Below are positions 57,801 through 64,000 of a DNA stretch of 64,000 bases, piece by piece. This stretch comes from Diphasiastrum complanatum. Its lineage: Eukaryota; Streptophyta; Lycopodiopsida; Lycopodiales; Lycopodiaceae. How positions within the stretch are numbered: the stretch's first letter is position 1; each line of letters starts with the position of its first letter. The DNA is taken from the NCBI GenBank assembly GCA_029204225.1, contig CM055092.1, forward strand, positions 61,708,779 through 61,772,778, read 5' to 3'. Made by a program: the position numbers and the translations under genes. The notes under the pieces are model-generated. The model was given only the letters and a program-made list of their open reading frames with translations, was not told where the DNA came from and searched no databases.

Positions 57801-60800
57801 ATAGTGTACAAGTTTGGAATAGCCTCCACCCATAACATTCACTTTCTATTCGATATAAGAGCATATAAAAACATTTTATGTATAAACTAAAACACAATGA
57901 CCAAGAAGTGGACGCATAATATTATTCATAACATTCTAGAACGTAGGAGGACCAATAGTAACACCAAAATATAAGCCAAGATGGGTACGAAAATCAGTTT
58001 GATGTTCGTCAAAGGGGTGCATCCTAATCTGGTAATATCCAGAACGAAGGTCTATCTTGGAAAAAATTTGGAAGTGCCAAGCTGATCAAATAGGTCATCT
58101 ATGTGAGGGATAGGGTACTGGTTACAGATAGTTAGCTTATTGAGGGCATGATAATCTATGCAGAGATGTTTGGTACCCTTTCCTAATAACAAGGAGAACA
58201 GGGGCACCAAAAGGGTTATGGCTGGGAGAAATAAGACCCTGGTAGGGAGGAGCAACCTCATCGCTCAGACTTAGACATACGGTAGGGAGGACGGAAGGGA
58301 GGAGCAGACCCAGGGCATAAATCAATGTGGTGGTTAACATCCCGCAATGGTGGTAGCATCATAGGTTCTAAAAAGACATAAGCATACCGATGTAAGAGGT
58401 TAGATATCACCTGAGGAACAGCTGGTGGTGGTGAAATGGTGACTAAAGGAGCTGTTGTAGCACGATGTACACATAAGAGAGTCACACAATGAGCCTTAGA
58501 TATGCTATGCATAAACCGTTTCCCACTTATCAGCTGATAATCTCCCTGGGAATCGATGCCAACAAGGGAGTGGGTAATTGAATCATGCACAAAAGTGAGT
58601 GTCTATCGTGTCAAATCCAGTGTAACGGCACCAAGAGAAACAACCAATCAGCACCAAGGATAAGATCATAGCGCTCCATAGGAATGATATAAAGATCCGC
58701 CTATCCAGAAAAATCCCCAATGCGGTATGCCAAGCCCTGGAACATCTGAGAGCTAGGGAAAGAATGAGAACTGGCAACCTGAACATTGAGGTTGTGTAGC
58801 AGGAATAGGTAAAGCACGGATCCGAATGGAGATGTAACTGCTGATAAAGGAATGTGTGCTGCCTGTAACCACTAAGCAATATATTCCCGTCCAGTAATGC
58901 GTATGCGTAACCAAATGGAGCGAGGACCAGGACGCCTAGTCCAGGTAGCAAGATAGCTCTGTGAACTAATCTGTGTAGGAAGCCAGGTCACTAGTATAAG
59001 TGAGATTACGAAAGAGATCACGTTGGTGACTCAGCCACTGAGGATCAATCATAGCATGGCGAAGGTCACAGCGAAAAGAGGGCCATAAATGCATCTCCTC
59101 CCGATCAGGATCAGAACGAAAAACCCGCCACCAAGTGCCAGCCCGACCATCTAAATGTAAGGCGGCCAACTAAATTTTCTGAACGTCACTTTTAGGGTAG
59201 ATCTGGAAATAAGTATCAAGCTTTGCAAACCAATTCTCTAGAAGATTCCCATCAGAGGAACCAAGATAGGTAGTAAGTTGTATCCGGTCACGGAAATTAC
59301 GAGCAAAGTGTGGCTTGAGACCTGTCATACGTGAAAAGGGGTGAAATCCAGGAGGTGGAGGACCCGGAATGGGAGATCCACCAAAATGGCCACCAGGATA
59401 ACTGGAGGACGACGGTGTCCCAAGGATAGGAGTCATAGGAGCCTTGCCAAGACCATGGGGCCGTAATGCGTCAATCTGGGACTGAATTGAGGCGATATTG
59501 GTCATGACAGTATCTAAACGAGAAGAGAGGCTAGAAAAAGCAGTATCCATGGCCTGACGAATATGATCTGTCAAAGCATCCTGAGGGTGTTCACTCATGG
59601 TCGGAGAATGAGCTTCTGACATAATGAAAGAGAAATGAAACTAGAGCAAGAGCGAGAGACGTACGGAATCCAATGGACGAACTGAAGGAGAGGACATAAG
59701 TCGTCACAACAGGTATGCCATAAGAAACACATAAGCGACTCTCACAAGAACTCGTAATAGAGGTAGGTCGTCACCAAGTAGAAGACAATGGAACAGCTGC
59801 AACCAGGTTGGTGCAATGTAGGAGGGATAGCGAGGGAAGAGTGCTAGAAGAGCGAGGGAGGTGATGGGACAGTGAAGGCAGGGTGCAAGGAATGAGGGCA
59901 AAGTGTTGGAGGGTAGAATGCTGGAGCAGCGAAGGAGGGTCAAGGAGGGTGATGGAACAGCGAAGGGGGGTCAAGGAGGGACAGCAAGGGTAGGGAAAGC
60001 AAGGGAGGGTGGTGATGGGACAGCGAGCGAGGGCAGGGATAGCGAGGGAGGGACAGCGAGGAAAAGCGAGGGAGGGCAGGGAGCGAGGGTAGGGATAGCG
60101 AGGAAGCAGTGATGGAGCTGGAGAAAAGGAGATATGCACGGTGGATGGGCGCTCTTCTGTAGAAAAAAAAAATTCTGCTCAAGAAAGTGCTCTGATGCCA
60201 AGTTACGAACGGATCCACAAGTAATCTAAGGCTAAACTAGAAAGTAGCACAAAACCAAGACTTAATCCTAGAAAGCAAGAAAAAGAGAGACTAAGGAGGC
60301 TAAAGGAGAGAGATCCATATCATAAGTTGAAAATGACAGTGTCACTAGAGCCCTTCTTATACCCAACAGGAAGCCCTAGAAAGGGGTCCAGAGGATAAGA
60401 GTCAACTGGGAGGGAAAATAGTACGCCCTCCAAGAGGCCCCCCCTCCAAGGTAATATGGTCTAAATGTCAGTAAAATGAATAATAGGGGCCAAGGCCAAC
60501 CATATAGTCTAAATGTCAGTAACCAATAAAATAGAGGGCCCAAGGCCTGCTTATGCATAAAAAGTCAGGTGAAGTAGATGCAAATGGATGTGGCGAATGG
60601 AAAGAGCCAAGTTCATAACTCTTGACCACATGGAAATGGTGACCAAGCTTCTCCTTCCCTCCAATGCACACTTTTCTTGCATTGCACTTTTGAGAACAAA
60701 ACAAACTATGTCTCCCTTATCCAAGCTCACCTACACTTACGGTTCAAGAGGAGGGATGAGTTAGGTAGGAGGATTGGTACTCTTAGACACCCAAGCCTTC

Positions 60801-62581
60801 TCTAGATGGTGTGGTCAACCTCTGTAGCTCCTAATGCATCTTAATTCTATTGAACAATGCCCTAGTTTGTGCAAACAACATGCATTTGCCCTTTAGGTCC
60901 AATTTTGCCAAATAATTGATTCTTTTTTAGCCTTCAGATGTCACTCCCAAGCGAGCATGCTCTTTCACATACATTTATATAACCCCATAACTCTCAGTGT
61001 CCTCTTTCTATCGAGCTAACACATGCTCTAATCTGACAAAACTTATGCCTACTTTGTGCCTTGAAGGTCTTGACTCTACAAATTTAGTACTTAACATGAT
61101 AGTCAAAGTACCTACTATGATCCTCTTGGCCACAAAATCCCGGTTAAACCTAAATAATCGATGCACTTACCTACCCCAAGTAGCGAGTGCACTCAATCAC
61201 TTAGCTATGCTATTGAGTAAACAATGTTGTCATCCACCCTACGCAAGGAGTCAATAGATTCAACAACCAAAAATTGTTAATGAAATACACTAGTAAAATA
61301 ATCCGCCATTATAGTAGTCAATTGATTTGACTACACTAAGCAATCACTACGTTCAAATACTCACACACCCAATGATGAGCTTGCAAGCTACCTACATGTG
61401 AAGTACATTACTACATGGCAATCATTTTTAACTTCTCAAGTTGAATTGGAAAGAGACAACAAAGCTATTAGATATACACGTTGCAAAAGATAACCATTGT
61501 CTCTCTTGATTGATGCTAACCAGAATTCATACCCATGTATTCAAACACCAAATAGAGGTCCCGATCATTTTCAGCTTTGAGGACATTCAAAAGCCTGCAA
61601 AACATCATTACTGGTTTTCTATCAAGCTTGCTTGCACCTATATGAAACATAATGTCTAAATGATGGTACCCTTTCCCTTTACATTTCTTTTATATAGATG
61701 AGACAAACATTGTGGATGCCTTAAGTCTTACTTGATGATGTTTTCATGATCATTGACCTCTTGCAAAAACATCACCTCACGAAATGTTCTCTGCACTAGT
61801 TTGCATTGATAGCATCACAGAAGAATCTCGTCATTGTACAAGAACAAAACTAAAGTGCACAAGTACCAATGCAAGAATGAGGAAATGAATGGTTATCATA
61901 GGCAACGAAAACATTCTAAAATGAGGCATCTCGAGTTTCAAAATTGAGACAAAATTGTAAATCAGTTTGTGAACTAACATGTGAAGCCTACCACACCTAA
62001 GCATGACAATGCAATGGAAAAGCACAACGTGCTACTACTTCAAATGTTAGTAATTCACGATAAATTACTCTAGTTTACTAAAAAAAATATTATCATTTTA
62101 TATCCAACATTAACACACCACGTGTGACTTCCATTGACTTAAGAATTTAAAAACTACAAAAACATCATGATGCTTTCTTATGTACATGGTTTTGGCTTTT
62201 CGCACACGATGTTTCATTATAAATATCTATTCATTGTGTAGTATGTTGTCACCTCTGCGTGAAGTTGTTCGTACTACCACTTTTTTAAGTAGATTTATAT
62301 CATGTACATATTTTATTTGTAAGCTGATAGAGCAAGTTTTGATATATGTATTATTTCTTCCTTTCTGGCTTCAAAAACCAATAAGCATCATCCACATGAA
62401 CCTTGGCACTAACTTAAATCAATTTCTCATGTTGGATACAATATGCTAATCCACACTTCATGTATCACAAAAGAATAGGTACCTGTGCATCAGTAGAATT
62501 TTGAAACGCATCAAAAATCTTCTTGAGGGCAACAACCTCATTTGTCCTTCTTTCAATGGCCTTCCACACAATGCCATATGC
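47448..62581 (-). CDS. MAPK15: MAPK15 (ERK7/ERK8)-type protein kinase, 14 exons visible, 5' end outside window
   Basis: Exons (minus strand, 5' to 3'): 62581-62483, 61790-61732, 61594-61533, 55102-55047, 54918-54847, 54469-54404, 52582-52518, 49965-49930, 49687-49611, 49338-49280, 49161-49091, 48697-48601, 48106-48009, 47595-47448 (stop TAG). All introns are GT..AG and all phases agree, giving 354 residues. With A1 as the first visible residue: VAxK lysine K20, HRD D114, DFG D132, activation loop TDY 153-155, APE 163-165. Family-typical blocks are [89 protein letters not shown] and the post-kinase DYRERLY. These match animal ERK7/8, not plant MAPK groups A-D. Only the glycine-loop N-terminus (about 25 residues) is missing. 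Introns total about 14 kb. The tail after the kinase domain is short. Likely a cytoplasmic or basal-body kinase. Confidence 0.9.
48185..48240. repeat. (GA)28 microsatellite in kinase intron
   Basis: Uninterrupted GA on the plus strand, within the 494-base intron between exons ending 48601 and starting 48106. In gene sense it reads (TC)n. Confidence 0.97.
48601..49965 (-). CDS. MAPK15: MAPK15-like gene, five C-lobe exons
   Basis: 49965-49930 ([11 protein letters not shown]), 49687-49611 ([20 protein letters not shown]), 49338-49280 ([19 protein letters not shown]), 49161-49091 ([18 protein letters not shown]) and 48697-48601 ([27 protein letters not shown]). The MAPK-insert region is compact, as in ERK7. 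Intron lengths here are 241-393 bases, far shorter than upstream ones. Confidence 0.9.
49017..49052. repeat. Alternating purine-pyrimidine tract in kinase intron
   Basis: A run of TG, CG and CA steps (GTGTGTGTGCGCGCACGCAC and continuing GCGCGTGTGTG) of about 34 bases inside the intron 48698-49090. It is close to self-complementary. Confidence 0.8.
50740..51360 (+). pseudogene. Copia RT C-terminus and RNase H fragment in kinase intron
   Basis: Reads [39 protein letters not shown], then in another frame [20 protein letters not shown] and, with several stops, the RNase H lead-in. It sits in the 2.55-kb intron 49966-52517, opposite to the kinase strand. Dead. Confidence 0.85.
51739..51805. repeat. 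(TC)33 microsatellite in kinase intron
   Basis: Uninterrupted TC on the plus strand within intron 49966-52517. In gene sense it reads (GA)n, complementary to the tract at 48185-48240. The open frame of Leu-Ser repeats here is an artefact. Confidence 0.97.
52518..52582 (-). CDS. MAPK15: MAPK15-like gene, activation-loop exon
   Basis: Encodes [20 protein letters not shown] then RW split with the next exon. The dual phosphorylation motif is Thr-Asp-Tyr. The start is uncertain: AG acceptors at 52583-52584 (used here), at 52573-52574 (nine bases shorter, in frame) and one 16 bases upstream (out of frame) lie in a CATGAAGGTTG direct repeat. Confidence 0.85.
53030..53124 (+). pseudogene. Copia gag N-terminal fragment in kinase intron
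   Basis: Reads [20 protein letters not shown], the conserved copia gag opening, then a stop. Lies in intron 52583-54403 antisense to the kinase. The remainder of this intron (53125-54403) shows nothing recognisable. Confidence 0.65.
54404..55102 (-). CDS. MAPK15: MAPK15-like gene, three catalytic-loop exons
   Basis: 55102-55047 ([18 protein letters not shown]), 54918-54847 ([17 protein letters not shown] then LLHRDIK) and 54469-54404 ([20 protein letters not shown]). HRDIKPSN and DFG are intact. Each is bounded by clear AG and GT signals; two donors are GTAAG-type (54846 and 54403). Confidence 0.9.
55721..55935 (-). pseudogene. Copia integrase fragment in kinase intron
   Basis: The minus strand reads [20 protein letters not shown] and QKNRTIV, matching the end of the copia integrase core (usual form TPQQNGVAERKNRTI). 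It is short and frameshifted at both sides. It lies in the 6.4-kb intron in the same orientation as the kinase. Confidence 0.7.
55936..57940. other. Kinase intron, no element recognised
   Basis: AT-rich. A CGGTTGTTTA(C/T)T word is repeated at about 55966 and 55998, near CTCCCTCCTCCCT, reminiscent of a MITE end, but no inverted partner is seen. 56700-56980 resembles decayed pol sequence by codon texture only. Confidence 0.35.
57950..58951 (-). pseudogene. Element K protease end and RT start
   Basis: The protease tail [10 protein letters not shown] is read near 58660. RT reads [20 protein letters not shown], then in other frames [35 protein letters not shown] and [20 protein letters not shown] near 57960-58040, where the element ends. 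The polymerase box is not reached. Frame changes at about 58260 and 58060. Confidence 0.8.
58966..59622 (-). pseudogene. Element K gag
   Basis: The ATG at 59622 opens 150 codons with a heptad-like N-terminus ([20 protein letters not shown]), a Pro/Gly-rich middle, and capsid start [17 protein letters not shown]. After one stop at 59170-59172 the second part (58966-59169) gives [17 protein letters not shown] and [20 protein letters not shown], the conserved gypsy gag core. A single stop divides it. Confidence 0.82.
59800..60130. repeat. Short tandem repeats GCGAGGGAGGG(A/T) in element K leader
   Basis: Many copies of an AGCGAGGGAGGG/GGACAGCGAGG word, 10-25 bases apart, lie between primer site and gag. 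The minus (element) strand is C/T-rich. Long open frames on both strands here come from the repeat. Confidence 0.8.
60188..60201 (-). promoter_or_regulatory. Primer-binding site of element K
   Basis: The minus strand reads TTGGCATCAGAGCA, one or two changes from the initiator-Met consensus used by A and E. It defines the 5' LTR border at about 60202. Confidence 0.7.
60561..61532. other. Kinase intron, no element recognised
   Basis: Only short open frames (60997-61257 plus) without motif. Confidence 0.4.
61533..62581 (-). CDS. MAPK15: MAPK15-like gene, three N-lobe exons
   Basis: 62581-62483 encodes 33 residues in phase 0, starting inside the glycine loop (AYGIVWKAI) and including the ATP-binding lysine in VVALKK. 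61790-61732 encodes the C-helix ([19 protein letters not shown]). 61594-61533 encodes [19 protein letters not shown]. The first acceptor, ACAG at 62585-62582, means at least one coding exon lies upstream; I found no convincing candidate from 62582 to 64000. Confidence 0.9.
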
Positions 62582-64000
62582 CTGTAAATTATGCATATCT
62601 TAGAAACATCAATACAGGCATATAAAAACTTAAGCATTTCAATCCTTTAACCATGATGTTAATTCAAATTTGAATAGAAATGTGTCCTTAAAAGATACTG
62701 GAAAGATGATCACCTTGTATATGAACATCAAGTGTCAAGAAGGGTGTTAATGTGTTACGCTACAAAGTAATGATGAGAGGTTAGAACTTCTTGAAAGTAA
62801 CCTATTTGCCTAATTCACAACATAATTATGATCCTACGAGATTATTGGTATCCAATTAGTTACAATGTCACAAATAAAGATTATTTGGAGTAGCAAACTG
62901 TAAGATATTCTTATATGAACTGACTTCATACAATAAGGGTATTGAATGCAAGTCAAACTAGGTAAATTATGAAGTTGAACTGAGTGACTATGAGAACACT
63001 TCTTGCAAGGATAGAAATTGCAAGTATAAAAACAAGCAGGTAAAGGCTAGCAATGTCAGTGCCTTCTCTGGCTATCACGAGGACATTACAAAAGAGAAAC
63101 TTTTTTATATGAAAGGTATGTTTTGAGCAAGAGATAATTTTGTGGCAAAATCCGTCATCTTTTGCTCCCCACTACAAGTGGAATTCTTAATAATAAGCTT
63201 GAATTTCCGTTGAAGATCAACTTATGATTGAGAGCAAGAAAAAGAGGAACTTGGTATTTCAAGGGTATAGAATCTTTTGATTTTTTTATGGGTCTACCTT
63301 AATTAACATGAGTTGTAAAACACTAGGACGATCCAAATGTAATTTTGCTATAACTTGAAGTCCCTCAAAGTCACAATTTGGAGAGTTTCAAGACTCAACA
63401 TTTCCACTATGGGACAAGAGTTATGAGCACTAACACTTATATAGCTAAGGACAAATGAGTTTATTATAGCTAGGTTCAATGCTTTCCAATCTACTATGAT
63501 ACAACTATTGGCTCATAAGCCAAAGGCAATAGATTGTAAAGTAGTGGCACACACGGAGTTATGTCTATACTTTGATATTGGTGATTATATCGTGTTTGGT
63601 TATATTTGGTAGCACGATGTTGTTTGAGCAAAAAGAAGGCAACAAGTCTTATCAGATCAAAGAGAAACACAACTCTTGGAAAGTCTTGAAAAGAGGAGCT
63701 CAAGGATTTTCCAATGGTATCTTCACATGTCACATGCTGTGATTGAAGGTGAAGTTATGGTTGAAAGTGCTACTTTAAAGCAATCAGTTGCCTAAACGAC
63801 TTTGTGCATGTCATTCTCACAAACTACCAATCATTGGCTAAAAAAAAATTACATGAGAGTGAGGTGGGAGATATACAATAAGGAGACTATTCCTTCTATA
63901 TATGATTTGGGGTACTATGGCTCCTTTGGCATTCATAAGTCTACTTATATGATGTTCTAACATACTACAAAGGCTTGAGTGCATCAAGCACATGCTTGGT
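62582..64000. other. 5' part of kinase gene or intron, no exon recognised
   Basis: The missing glycine-loop exon (expected to end in a KLGKG-like motif before a GT donor) was sought on the minus strand and not found, so it probably lies past 64000. No retroelement domain is evident. Confidence 0.45.

Larger units (their letters stand above)
57950..60560 (-). mobile_element. Ty3/gypsy element K, 5' part, in kinase intron
   Basis: Minus-strand order: LTR-like region (about 60560-60203) with a TATAAG box near 60355, primer site TTGGCATCAGAGCA (60201-60188), a pyrimidine-rich leader with tandem repeats, gag (59622-58966), protease (about 58950-58590) and RT (58590-57950), cut off within RT. Stops and shifts are few, so this is one of the better kept copies, but it lacks RNase H, integrase and the 3' LTR. 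It lies in the same orientation as the kinase gene. Confidence 0.8.

Noticed and set aside
59771-60218. Open frames of 60-120 codons on both strands
   Set aside because: Artefact of short GAGGG repeats in the leader of element K.
47448-62581. Annotation as a plant group D (TDY) MAPK
   Set aside because: The TDY motif fits, but all surrounding blocks and the DYRERLY extension are of ERK7/8 type, and the plant group D common-docking tail is absent.

Overview
The window is a TE-rich stretch of a land-plant nuclear genome. It holds at least ten Ty1/copia- and Ty3/gypsy-type LTR retrotransposon pieces, most of them decayed or nested, and two plausible host genes, both on the minus strand and both with introns. 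One is a two-exon class I LOB-domain (LBD) transcription factor at 33174-33841. The other is a 14-exon (visible part) protein kinase spanning 47448-62581 whose N-terminal exon or exons lie beyond the right edge. Splicing its exons by eye in consistent phase gives 354 residues that match the MAPK15 (ERK7/ERK8) family far better than the four classical plant MAPK groups. To my knowledge flowering plants lack MAPK15, and elsewhere its presence tracks with cilia or flagella. I therefore infer a plant with swimming sperm (fern, lycophyte, bryophyte, or cycad/Ginkgo); long TE-filled introns argue for a large genome. The species cannot be fixed from the sequence alone.

Layout. 1-5523: copia element A (minus), running off the left edge, inserted into copia element B (+, remnant 5524-6659). 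6890-about 10500: gypsy element C (minus), with three CCHC knuckles and two successive retropepsin domains. 11630-14060: an orphan coiled-coil ORF and two related minisatellites. 14446-23310: gypsy element D (minus, Tat-like), split by element E (16164-21524), an LTR element with no recognisable polymerase or integrase that carries a 428-codon ORF. 23330-24340: copia integrase-tail fragment; 24440-24830: hairpin-like repeats. 24960-27470: decayed gypsy element G (+). 27784-30450: element F, a relative of E. 30450-33170 and 33842-36290: no genes seen apart from the LBD gene between them. 36290-42230: mosaic of copia and gypsy fragments (H, I, J and another integrase tail). 42437-45210: decayed multi-exon gene that looks transposase-like. 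47448-62581: MAPK15-like gene, whose introns hold copia and gypsy fragments, two long complementary GA/TC microsatellites and an alternating purine-pyrimidine tract. 62582-64000: no exon recognised.

Functionally the two host genes look unrelated: a nuclear lateral-organ-boundary type regulator and a signalling kinase. Everything else is retrotransposon biology. Catalytic substitutions, stops and frameshifts show that the copies examined are mostly dead. Element E is the youngest clear insertion, because its two LTR copies are the same length over the shared 624 bp and differ at only about a dozen sites by eye.
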